Below, piece by piece: positions 1 through 8,356 of a stretch of 64,000 nucleotides of DNA (position 1 is its first letter; the number at the start of each line of letters is the position of its first letter). The stretch lies in NCBI GenBank assembly GCA_041941305.1, contig JBGTQJ010000010.1, positions 148,478-212,477 on the forward strand. The letters are read 5' to 3'. The notes beneath the pieces were generated by a model. It did not search any database. It was not told where the DNA came from and was given only the letters and a program-made list of their open reading frames with translations. The position numbers and the translations under genes were made by a program. This stretch comes from JANSWP01 sp041941305 (GTDB lineage: Bacteria > Bacteroidota > Bacteroidia > Chitinophagales > Saprospiraceae).

Positions 1-2
1 AA

Positions 3-3000
3 TTAAACTTTTTTAAACTAGGCATTGTTGCTGCTCTTTTTTTTGCTTCAGGCAGCTTGATTGCTCAACCCCTTGAAGTGACAGATGCTACCGCTCCACC
101 ACTGACCCCAGATGCATTGATAAAAAATATTTTTCTGGGTGACGGTATCGAAGTAACAGATGTTCAATTTGAAGGAAATCCATTGCAGGTAGGCTTTTTT
201 AATCATGCTTTGGATGAAATTGGAATAGATCGGGGAATAATTATGTCAACTGGAAGGGTTACAACAAGTGGAACTGCCTTGGGGGTGGATCAAGTTGGAA
301 GCACGTTTGCAAGTACAGGTATAGTTGGCAATATCCCCAATCCTGACCCTGATTTGAGCGCAATTGCCTCCAGTAGTATTAATGATGCTGTAAAGTTCAC
401 TATTAAATTTAAACCAGCTGCAGACACCTTAAGGTTTCGATACGTATTTGCCTCAGAAGAATATCCCGAATGGGCTTGTAGTACTTTTAATGATGTGTTT
501 GGATTTTTTATTTCTGGTCCTGGTATTAATGGTCCTTTTGAATTCCAAGGAGAGAACATTGCTATTATCCCTGGTACCACTTTACCAGTAGCAATAAACA
601 ATATTCATCCCCAAAATGGGGGAAATTGCCCACCAACATTCGAGCAATTTTATAATGACAATAATAACTCCAATAACCAGCCTGTTTATGACGGGTTTCT
701 AGATGTATTTACTGCTCAGGCTATTGTAACGCCTTGCGAAGAATATACCATAAAGCTGATGATAACGGACGTGGGGGACGATATTTTTGATTCAGGTGTA
801 TTCCTCGAAGCCAAGAGTTTTGGAACAGGAACATTGAATGTAGATATTGCAACGGTTAGTATAGATGGTTCGGTTGCTGAAGGATGTACACCAGGTGAGA
901 TAAATTTCAAACTAGAGTTTCCTCCGGAAGAGGATTACGTCATTGATTATGAAATAATTGGTACGGCTGAGAATGGTATAGATTATGAAACAGTACCTAC
1001 CAACTTGATCATTCCTGCTGGTGATACCATGGTTTCAGTTCCTTTAATTGCTTTCGCAGATGGAATCCCTGAAGGGGTGGAACATATTGGAATCGATGTG
1101 CAGCGGGATGTCTGTACCCGCGATACCTTTTATATTTTTATTCGCGAAAATGAACTCTTACCTCCTGAACTTCCTGTAGATACCTCCATGTGTCTAGGTG
1201 ATACGATTGGAGTAAATGGGGAAGTCCCAATAGATTTGCCTGGTCCCATAACCTTTTCAAATGATGCTGATTTGATACTGTCCGATGAAGGAACGACCAT
1301 TTCAGAAATAGTAGTAGACAGTATCATCCCTGATATTTTTGGACCAGGAATTTTATCATCGGTTTGTTTTAATATTCAACATAAGTGGGTAGATGATCTC
1401 GACATTTACCTCGTGGCTCCGGGAGGAAGGTTTATTGAATTATCTTCTGATAATGGCGCAAATTGTGATGATTACATTGGGACTTGTTTTACAGAATCTG
1501 CAGGAATGCCCATTAACTTTCTACCTGTTGGTTTTACTTGTGGACCAGGAGAGAATCCTCCTTTTAATGGAGAATTTTTGCCTGAAGGTGTTTGGTCTGA
1601 TTTATATGGTGCTTCTACCAACGGAACCTGGCAACTACTAATTATTGATGATTCTCAAGGCTTTCAAGGGACGCTGTTAGATTGGTCAATTACTTTTGAA
1701 CCTGTTTACAAAGTTTTTTATGAATGGACGCCTACTGATGGATTGAGTTGTACTGATTGCCCCAATCCGGATATGTTTCCTAATCAGCCAACAACTTACA
1801 CTTTGACGGTGACAGATACCTATGGCTGTGAAGTTTCTGATTCTATTTTCATCTCTTCTATAAGTACCTTACCTCCACCAGTAATCTCCTGCCCAACATT
1901 AAGTAACACCGAAATTACTTATACCTGGGATGAAGTAACTGGTGCTTCTGGATATCTGGTAAATGTAAATGGTACAGGGTGGGTATCTCCAACTGATTCT
2001 CTGTCTCATACCATAACTGGTTTGTCAATAAATGATACCCTCTCTATACAGGTTCAGGGAATTTCAAACTGCTCAGGACAAATAGGCACAGCCTCCTGTT
2101 GGACCCTGGATTGCAATCCTCCGGTGCTACAGCTCGAAAATTCCAAAGAACCAAGTTGCTTTTTAGGCAATGACGGTTCAATTCAGGTTTTGGGTTCAGG
2201 TGGCAGTGGTAATGGATTTATTTATTCTTTGGGAGGGGAGACCAATGATACCGGTATTTTCTCTGATCTTTCCGCCGGCATGTATACAATTACGGTAACA
2301 GATGATTTTGATTGTTCTGGTACAATTGATGTTGAATTATTTCAACCTGCAAACCTTCAACTAATAGAAATCGTAGTTGATTCAATCAGTTGTGAAGAAG
2401 GATCAGATGGGAGTGTGACCGTTGAAGTTATTGGAGGGGTTGGTCCTTATACCTACAATTGGGATAACTTTGGTATGGATTCTATTTATTCCAATCTTTC
2501 TCAAGGCTTATTTGATGTTACAGTAACAGATATAAATGGTTGTCAGGCAGTTACCTCTGTTGAACTTACTGACCCACCACCTATCAGCCTTGGATTATCA
2601 TCAGTTCCTGCAACTTGTTTTGGTTTTTCTGATGGCTCCGCAACCATTAATCCAATGGATGGACAAGCACCTTATTCTTTTTTATGGGATGGGAATGCAG
2701 GTAATCAAAATTCTCAAACAGCTGTAGATCTTACCTCTGGATCCTATTTCGTAACAGTAACAGATAATAAAGGATGCCAATCTATAGCGTTAGTTGCGGT
2801 AGGTCAGCCTACTGAGTTAATTCCTACTATAGATGGAACCGACTTGAATTGTAATAATGATGGCTCAGGAACAGTTTCAATTGATCATGTGGGAGGAACT
2901 GGACCATTTTCCTATGAATGGAGTAATATGGCGGATATTCCTGACCAAATGAATTTGGATGCTGGAGTGTATTCAGTAACCATAACGGATGACAATGACT

Positions 3001-5468
3001 GTACTGCAGAAAGTACTATCGAAATTATGGAACCTGAAGCTTTGGATGTCATCTCAGCTAGCTCCAACATTGCCTGCTTTGGAGGAAATGAAGGAAATCT
3101 GTCCGTAATCGTGACAGGCGGGGTTGCAACAGGCGATTATTTCTTTGATTGGAGTAATGGAGACCAGGGGGCTGGACTAAACGCAATTAATAATCTTTCT
3201 GCTGATGATTATTGTGTTACTGTAACTGATGATAATTCCTGTACCATCACTCTATGTGAGACCATATCTCAACCTGATGAGTTAATATTGTCTACAGTTT
3301 CCCAAAATGCTGGATGTAATGGTGGTACTGAGGGAGCAATTGATTTAACAATACAAGGAGGTACTCAACCATTCGATATCATGTGGAGCAATGGAGAAGT
3401 CACTGAGGATATTTCCTCTTTGCCGGATGGTACCTATAGTGTTATTGTAACAGACTCCAATAATTGTGTACAAAATACGTCCATCGATATTCAAGAAGTA
3501 GCAGCAATTGATGTTTCAACCTCCTCAGAAAATGTAAAATGTAATGGTGGAAATGACGGTTCGATAGATCTTTCCGCAAGTGGAGGAGCAGGAGGCCTGA
3601 CCTATAGTTGGCAAGGACCCAATGGTTTTAGTTCAAATCTTGAGGATCCAATGAGTTTGGCCGCCGGTGATTATTCCGTTACGATTACTGATACAGAAGG
3701 GTGTACGGAAACAACAACCCTGACCATAACCCAACCATTACTTCCTGTGACTGGAACAATAGATCCAGCAGGAACACTTTGTTTCAATGCTTCCAATGGT
3801 TCTGTTATGGTAATTCCTGGAGGAGGAGTTCCGCCATATATTTATGAATGGTCAAATGGAGCCACCACCCAGAATATCAATAATTTGACCGCTGGTACAT
3901 ATGATGTGACCATTACTGATTCAAATGATTGTGTTGGTTTTCAATCTACTCAAATTACACAGCAGGCAGAATTGACTTTGACACTTTCACAGCAGGGAGC
4001 TTCTTGCTTCAATGGTATGGATGGAAGTGCTTCAATTACTGGAGTTTTGTACGGGAATACTCCTGCGAATATTAATGATTTTGATATAGACTGGAATAAT
4101 GGACAAACAGGGACTACTGCAAATAATTTGGCGGGTGGTTTGAACTATTCTGTTGTTATAACAGATAGCTTAGGTTGTAGTGCTACTCAAATTATCACCA
4201 TCGATAATCCCCTGGAAATTGGGGCAGAAATAACAGCAACAGAAGATGTGAGTTGTTTTGGTGGAAATGATGGTTCTGCAACTATTGCTGGAAACGGAGG
4301 AACTTCGCCATATGAATATTTCTGGAGTGCCAATGCTGGAAATCAGACTTCCGGAACTGCAAATAATCTCCCTGCACAGTCTTTTACGGTAACTGTGACA
4401 GATGATTTTGGATGTTCGACCTCCATACAGGTTAATTTGAACCAACCATTAGAATTGGAGGTTGAATTTGACAATACTAATGTACGGTGTTGGGGACAGG
4501 CTACAGGTGCATCAGAAGCTTCTCTATCGGGTGGAAATCCACCTTATTCACTCACATGGGAAAATGGTCAAATTGGACCAAGTATTGGAGATTTGGCTGC
4601 TGGCTATGTCATGGTAACCATTACCGATGATAGAGGTTGTACCAAAGTGGATTCAACCGAAATTCGTCAGCCCGAAACACCCTTGGAAACCAATTTTGAT
4701 GTGACAGATGTGACTTGTCCTGGATTCAATGATGGCACCATTACCTTATTTGTTGATGGAGGAACAGAACCATATTTTTATAGTTTGGATGGAATAGATT
4801 TTAAGGGATCTGCTACCTTGTTAGCTTTGGAAAGTGGTTTTTATAATGTAATTATCAGAGATGGAAATGATTGTTTCTTTGAATCAGGTGAAATATTTAT
4901 AGATGAACCCAATCCCATTGGGTTAGAACTTGGACCAGATACAACAATAATGTTCGGAGATGATCTTCAATTGGTTCCAGACATACAAAATGCAAATCCT
5001 TCTAATCTGAGCTATTTTTGGTGGGCAAATCACAATGCGGCTGTAATTGATGATTCTGTCAGTATGGCACCAACAGTAATGGTAGATGGTCAAACCACGT
5101 TCTATTTGAACATTGTAGATGAGAATGGATGCCGAGCAGAAGATTTGATAACTGTTTTTGTGAGAAAAGAACGCTCTGTTGTTGTACCAACTGGTTTCAC
5201 TCCAAATGCTGATGGAGCAAATGATATGCTACATGTTCATGGTCAATCAGATATGGTCAATGAAATCAAATTGTTCCAGGTTTTCGATCGCTGGGGCGAA
5301 TTGGTTTATCAAAGAGAAAACTTTAGCATCAATGATCTAAATGATGGATGGGATGGTACTTTTCAGGGGGAGGATGCAGAGGCTGGCGTTTACATTTGGC
5401 ATTTGGTCGTCGAATATATTGATGGCATTGAAGAAAGTATGCAGGGACAGACAACATTGATTAGATAA
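3..5468 (+). CDS. Giant secreted adhesin: choice-of-anchor L, P-domain, 12 SprB-type repeats, T9SS type B tail (5' partial)
   Basis: The reading frame is open to the left window edge; codons 3-65 encode the end of a signal peptide (hydrophobic stretch GIVAALFFASGSLIAQ). The true ATG is therefore just outside the window, and the internal TTG at 57 is not the start. About 1821 codons are visible. In order: a choice-of-anchor L domain (nt about 130-830, with RFRYVFASEEYPEW), a Calx-beta-like segment (nt 860-1130), a proprotein-convertase-P-like beta domain (nt 1250-1710), an Ig/FN3-like part, then twelve SprB-type repeats of about 80 residues (nt 2130-4900), each opening with a C-x-G-x-(D/E)-G motif and closing with a VTVTD-x-x-x-C strand. 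It ends in a gliding-motility-type C-terminal domain (VVVPTGFTPNADGANDMLHV, then FDRWGELVY). Inferred role: cell-surface adhesin or gliding-related protein exported by T9SS. Confidence 0.93.
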   Translation, partial: LNFFKLGIVAALFFASGSLIAQPLEVTDATAPPLTPDALIKNIFLGDGIEVTDVQFEGNPLQVGFFNHALDEIGIDRGIIMSTGRVTTSGTALGVDQVGSTFASTGIVGNIPNPDPDLSAIASSSINDAVKFTIKFKPAADTLRFRYVFASEEYPEWACSTFNDVFGFFISGPGINGPFEFQGENIAIIPGTTLPVAINNIHPQNGGNCPPTFEQFYNDNNNSNNQPVYDGFLDVFTAQAIVTPCEEYTIKLMITDVGDDIFDSGVFLEAKSFGTGTLNVDIATVSIDGSVAEGCTPGEINFKLEFPPEEDYVIDYEIIGTAENGIDYETVPTNLIIPAGDTMVSVPLIAFADGIPEGVEHIGIDVQRDVCTRDTFYIFIRENELLPPELPVDTSMCLGDTIGVNGEVPIDLPGPITFSNDADLILSDEGTTISEIVVDSIIPDIFGPGILSSVCFNIQHKWVDDLDIYLVAPGGRFIELSSDNGANCDDYIGTCFTESAGMPINFLPVGFTCGPGENPPFNGEFLPEGVWSDLYGASTNGTWQLLIIDDSQGFQGTLLDWSITFEPVYKVFYEWTPTDGLSCTDCPNPDMFPNQPTTYTLTVTDTYGCEVSDSIFISSISTLPPPVISCPTLSNTEITYTWDEVTGASGYLVNVNGTGWVSPTDSLSHTITGLSINDTLSIQVQGISNCSGQIGTASCWTLDCNPPVLQLENSKEPSCFLGNDGSIQVLGSGGSGNGFIYSLGGETNDTGIFSDLSAGMYTITVTDDFDCSGTIDVELFQPANLQLIEIVVDSISCEEGSDGSVTVEVIGGVGPYTYNWDNFGMDSIYSNLSQGLFDVTVTDINGCQAVTSVELTDPPPISLGLSSVPATCFGFSDGSATINPMDGQAPYSFLWDGNAGNQNSQTAVDLTSGSYFVTVTDNKGCQSIALVAVGQPTELIPTIDGTDLNCNNDGSGTVSIDHVGGTGPFSYEWSNMADIPDQMNLDAGVYSVTITDDNDCTAESTIEIMEPEALDVISASSNIACFGGNEGNLSVIVTGGVATGDYFFDWSNGDQGAGLNAINNLSADDYCVTVTDDNSCTITLCETISQPDELILSTVSQNAGCNGGTEGAIDLTIQGGTQPFDIMWSNGEVTEDISSLPDGTYSVIVTDSNNCVQNTSIDIQEVAAIDVSTSSENVKCNGGNDGSIDLSASGGAGGLTYSWQGPNGFSSNLEDPMSLAAGDYSVTITDTEGCTETTTLTITQPLLPVTGTIDPAGTLCFNASNGSVMVIPGGGVPPYIYEWSNGATTQNINNLTAGTYDVTITDSNDCVGFQSTQITQQAELTLTLSQQGASCFNGMDGSASITGVLYGNTPANINDFDIDWNNGQTGTTANNLAGGLNYSVVITDSLGCSATQIITIDNPLEIGAEITATEDVSCFGGNDGSATIAGNGGTSPYEYFWSANAGNQTSGTANNLPAQSFTVTVTDDFGCSTSIQVNLNQPLELEVEFDNTNVRCWGQATGASEASLSGGNPPYSLTWENGQIGPSIGDLAAGYVMVTITDDRGCTKVDSTEIRQPETPLETNFDVTDVTCPGFNDGTITLFVDGGTEPYFYSLDGIDFKGSATLLALESGFYNVIIRDGNDCFFESGEIFIDEPNPIGLELGPDTTIMFGDDLQLVPDIQNANPSNLSYFWWANHNAAVIDDSVSMAPTVMVDGQTTFYLNIVDENGCRAEDLITVFVRKERSVVVPTGFTPNADGANDMLHVHGQSDMVNEIKLFQVFDRWGELVYQRENFSINDLNDGWDGTFQGEDAEAGVYIWHLVVEYIDGIEESMQGQTTLIR

Positions 5469-6073
5469 GATTAACGTCTAATGATAATAATAATCCTTTT
5501 GGTTTTGGTTTTACCTCGTATTTTCCAATAGTTCCCTTAGCAATAACAAAGGCATAGGGCAGGTGAGTGGCTTTCATCCGTCCATTGGCAGCTTGTATGC
5601 AGAGAGCAATTTGTTTGTCTGTTTGTTGGAGGTTTTTCGTTTCAATTTGCAGCATCCTTAAAAAGTCGTGTGTAATCTGACCCATTAACTTGTGTTGCGA
5701 GGCATCATTGAGCCGAGGTTCCCCAGACCAGGAAATGAGCATAAGTATCGGAATATGAAAATAAGCAACAGCGATGTCAATGGATTAACCGCATATCCTA
5801 AGCCAGAGTTTTAAAAATGACGACAGGTTTCCTACCAGCCAAGTATGCGCCTGCAGCAATAGCCACGGCTTCCCCTTCATTATTGGCAGCGATATATCGA
5901 ACTTCGTTCCTATTAATTACACAATTAATTAGAGGTTTTAAGAAGGAGCAAGGGACTCCCACAAAAGGACCGAACCTTTGGTGGATTAAATTATTGATGA
6001 AATTTTCCTGTGATGACATATCAGGGATTCCTTTCTGTGATGTGTTTTCAGGATCGAAGAAAGCGTTCTTCAT
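5461..6073 (-). pseudogene. aepY: Phosphonopyruvate decarboxylase, frameshifted and lacking its C-terminal half
   Basis: Two same-strand pieces make the N-terminal (Pyr) half of a thiamine-diphosphate phosphonopyruvate decarboxylase. The first (start 6073, or more likely ATG at 6019) carries GVPCSFLKPLIN and AANNEGEAVAIAAGAYLAG and stops at TAG after IFKTLA. Reading on in another frame restores SGLGYAVNPLTS, and a third frame restores AVAYFHIPILMLISWSGEP and QHKLMGQIT, ending at 5461. This pattern needs two one-base losses, near 5808 and near 5775-5780. The family is about 370-380 residues; here only about 200 are recoverable, and the cofactor-binding PP domain is absent because the remnant ends in the 3' end of the adhesin gene on the other strand. 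It follows the PEP mutase gene, as expected for a phosphonate pathway. Sequencing error could explain the frameshifts but not the missing half. Confidence 0.85.
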
Positions 6074-6917
6074 TTTTCTTTAGTTCAAACATTCCCTGTA
6101 GCTCGAATACCTCTTTTAGAGAAGCGATTTTGTTTTCCACGCTTTCTGTAGAATCAGTCTCCAAAATTTCTTGAAAGACAGCCTTGATAGCTTGAATACT
6201 TGCCCGCAAGCCATGATTGGCATAAATGACCATTTTGACTCCCAGTGATTCCAGCATTTGACTGGTAATTGAATAGTAAGTGGTTGGCACCACAACCAAA
6301 GGTACCTTGCCTTTCCAAGCCTGAACAAAATCAATAATCGGCTTAGGGTTCTTGGTTTTGTGATGAATTAGTATAGCATCTGCACCTGCTTCCTGATAGG
6401 CATAAGACCGTTTTAGTGCTTCCTCTTTTCCCCACCCTGCAATCAATGCTTCCACACGAGCCATGACCATGAAATCAGGGTCGCGCTGAACTTTCTTTGC
6501 CGCCATAATTTTGCCAGAAAACTCAGTAATAGAAGCCAACTCCTGGCGACCGGGAATAAAGCTATTCATTTTAGGAAAGCGCTTATCCTCTATGCAAACT
6601 GCTGCAATACCAGCGGCTTCATACTTTTGAACCATATGGATTACATTATTTGAATTGCCGTATCCAGTATCACAATCCGCAATCACAGGAATTTTGACAT
6701 TTTCGGCCATTGATGCTGCTATTGCCAGATATTCTGTCATCGTCAAAATGTTGGCGTCCGGTACAGCAAAAGATGCCGAAATCTCTAAACCGCTTGACCA
6801 TACGCCATCGAATCCCGCCCGTTCAGCCAGTTTTGCTCCTAAGGCATTATGTGCGCCTACCAGGCGAATAATCCCTGGTGCGGCAAAACGTTCTCGTAGT
6901 TTTCTTTTTACATTCAT
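6048..6917 (-). CDS. aepX: Phosphoenolpyruvate mutase
   Basis: The 289-residue protein interconverts phosphoenolpyruvate and phosphonopyruvate, the first step of C-P bond formation in phosphonate biosynthesis. It is an isocitrate-lyase/PEP-mutase superfamily barrel. The diagnostic EDK-x5-NS motif is present (EDKRFPKMNSF), as are the DCDTGYGN metal-site loop and ARVEALIAGWG. The start codon gives MNVKRKLRERF, a normal N-terminus. It lies just upstream of the broken decarboxylase, whose first ATG overlaps its end by 26 bp. Base composition is more GC-rich than nearby genes: line 6421-6480 counts to 31 of 60 G+C against 18 of 60 for 11041-11100, suggesting acquisition by transfer. PEP mutase equilibrium strongly favours PEP, so without a working decarboxylase this gene alone is unlikely to make phosphonates. 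Confidence 0.93.
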   Translation of the reverse strand: MNVKRKLRERFAAPGIIRLVGAHNALGAKLAERAGFDGVWSSGLEISASFAVPDANILTMTEYLAIAASMAENVKIPVIADCDTGYGNSNNVIHMVQKYEAAGIAAVCIEDKRFPKMNSFIPGRQELASITEFSGKIMAAKKVQRDPDFMVMARVEALIAGWGKEEALKRSYAYQEAGADAILIHHKTKNPKPIIDFVQAWKGKVPLVVVPTTYYSITSQMLESLGVKMVIYANHGLRASIQAIKAVFQEILETDSTESVENKIASLKEVFELQGMFELKKNEERFLRS

Positions 6918-6990
6918 AGTTTTTTGCCAATTATAACCGTTAAAAAATCTATAATAAGTCTAAGGGGATAAAAAAGTGATTTTAAACTTG

Positions 6991-7056
6991 TCAGACGACA
7001 GACCGCTTTGCTGTTAAGCGCAGGAGTGGTTTGTCGTCTGAGAGCAAAGCGGTCTG
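6991..7056. repeat. Two interlocked inverted repeats
   Basis: A 9-bp arm (6992-7000, CAGACGACA) is complementary to 7032-7040, and a perfect 14-bp arm (6999-7012, CAGACCGCTTTGCT) is complementary to 7043-7056. The arms are ordered A-B-A'-B', a crossing (pseudoknot-like) arrangement rather than a nested hairpin. It lies between the PEP mutase start and the barrel gene and is richer in GC than its flanks. It may be a remnant of a dispersed repeat element; function unknown. Confidence 0.75.
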
Positions 7057-7131
7057 AATTCTCCGGGCAAAATTTACCCCTTCAAAAGTATATCTCTTTT
7101 GACATACCCTTAGTCCTTTTCGGTAGTTTGG

Positions 7132-8325
7132 TCAAAGAACGTCGAAATAAAAGCTAAACCCCAGATCAAAACTTACTGCCTTTTTTTCCAAAATTCCATA
7201 AATAAGTTCTTCATATCTTTTTACTGGATGCAAAAAATTAATTTGGGTTTTCACATCCAATTTGACATTAGGCGCAATGAAAAAATTGAATTCCGTAAGG
7301 CCAATTAGGGCTATTTTCTCTTCAAAAGTGAAGTTTTTCCAATAGCTAACTTCCAAACCCATTAGAACTATCAATTTTCTAAAAACGTGATTTACGCCAA
7401 GCATGAACCCCGTTGAAAAGTGATCGTTTTTTGTAATCCTGGAATCCCTGTCTCTCCTTGTATTTGAATATTGAATTCTAAATCGAGGTGTAATAAATGA
7501 ATTTTTTAAAATTGGCAGGTACCACTGAAGACGAGGTTCGTATCTGAAAAAAGATCGATCAATAATGCTACTTTCCCGATAAAAAATGAAGGACAATATA
7601 TTTTCAAAAAGCAATTTGTCTGAAAGGAAAATTGAAAACTCAGGCTGAAAAATAGAAGGCAATCCTCCTTTAAATAAATTTTGAAAGCTTAGGAGGCCTT
7701 TAGGATTCATACTCCAGGTTCCTTTTTTAGGGAAAAATTCGCGTGCATCAAATTGGTGATTTTTGTTGGCAAAAGACCCAAAAACGATCATCCCTGAAGA
7801 AAGAAATAAATTATTGAAACTTTTGAAATTGTAACGAATGGAGGTTTCAATTGCGATATTTTCGGTTAACAAAAAATTAGCTCCAAATCCAAATCGTATT
7901 TCGTCTTTAAAAAATTTGCTTCGAAAAGAAGGGTTGAAAGAGCCATGATCTACATCAAACAAATATTCCAGCTCGAAAAATCCGCCAAGCTTCCTGTCTT
8001 CTAACAGGCTGAAATAAAACCTGGTAGAAAGACCTGCACCAATATCCTGCAATTCTTGACTGGAAAAAGTAGGAAATATTTCGTTTTCAAGCTCTGTGAT
8101 TTCTTGATCGAATCTGAAGAACAATTGAAAACCTACAGAAATGAAGTCATTTACAAAATAGCTAGCTTTGGGAAATACAGCACCCTGTATTTTACTTCCA
8201 AAATCATCCTCAAAAATATGCTGAAATCTTGCGGAACCATCAAATACAATTGATCCCGCTTTGGGTTGACAAAAGCAACTAAAGCCAACCAGACAAAAGA
8301 GAAAAATAGAATTTAATTGTTTCAT
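7132..8325 (-). CDS. Secreted outer-membrane beta-barrel-like protein, function unknown
   Basis: 397 residues with a clear signal peptide (MKQLNSIFLFCLVGFSCFCQ) followed by alternating aromatic beta-strand patterns to the end (for example GLSTRFYFSLL, ETSIRYNFKSF, VSFDLGFSFYFDVL), with a final phenylalanine-rich strand typical of outer-membrane barrels. No catalytic motif was recognised. It ends at 7132 and starts at 8325, 31 bp downstream of the YfhO-like gene on the same strand, so the two may be co-transcribed. The family could not be named; the barrel call rests on strand periodicity and the signal peptide only. Confidence 0.7.
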   Translation of the reverse strand: MKQLNSIFLFCLVGFSCFCQPKAGSIVFDGSARFQHIFEDDFGSKIQGAVFPKASYFVNDFISVGFQLFFRFDQEITELENEIFPTFSSQELQDIGAGLSTRFYFSLLEDRKLGGFFELEYLFDVDHGSFNPSFRSKFFKDEIRFGFGANFLLTENIAIETSIRYNFKSFNNLFLSSGMIVFGSFANKNHQFDAREFFPKKGTWSMNPKGLLSFQNLFKGGLPSIFQPEFSIFLSDKLLFENILSFIFYRESSIIDRSFFRYEPRLQWYLPILKNSFITPRFRIQYSNTRRDRDSRITKNDHFSTGFMLGVNHVFRKLIVLMGLEVSYWKNFTFEEKIALIGLTEFNFFIAPNVKLDVKTQINFLHPVKRYEELIYGILEKKAVSFDLGFSFYFDVL

Positions 8326-8356
8326 TGTCAGCGTGTTAAATGACAGACAATCTATA

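Noticed and set aside
2130..4900. CRISPR-like or DNA-level repeat array
   Set aside because: Periodicity is at protein level (SprB repeats of about 80 residues); the DNA copies are diverged and without spacers.
5461..5742. Separate small gene on the minus strand
   Set aside because: Its protein matches the second part of the decarboxylase N-terminal half, continued by frameshift from the upstream piece.
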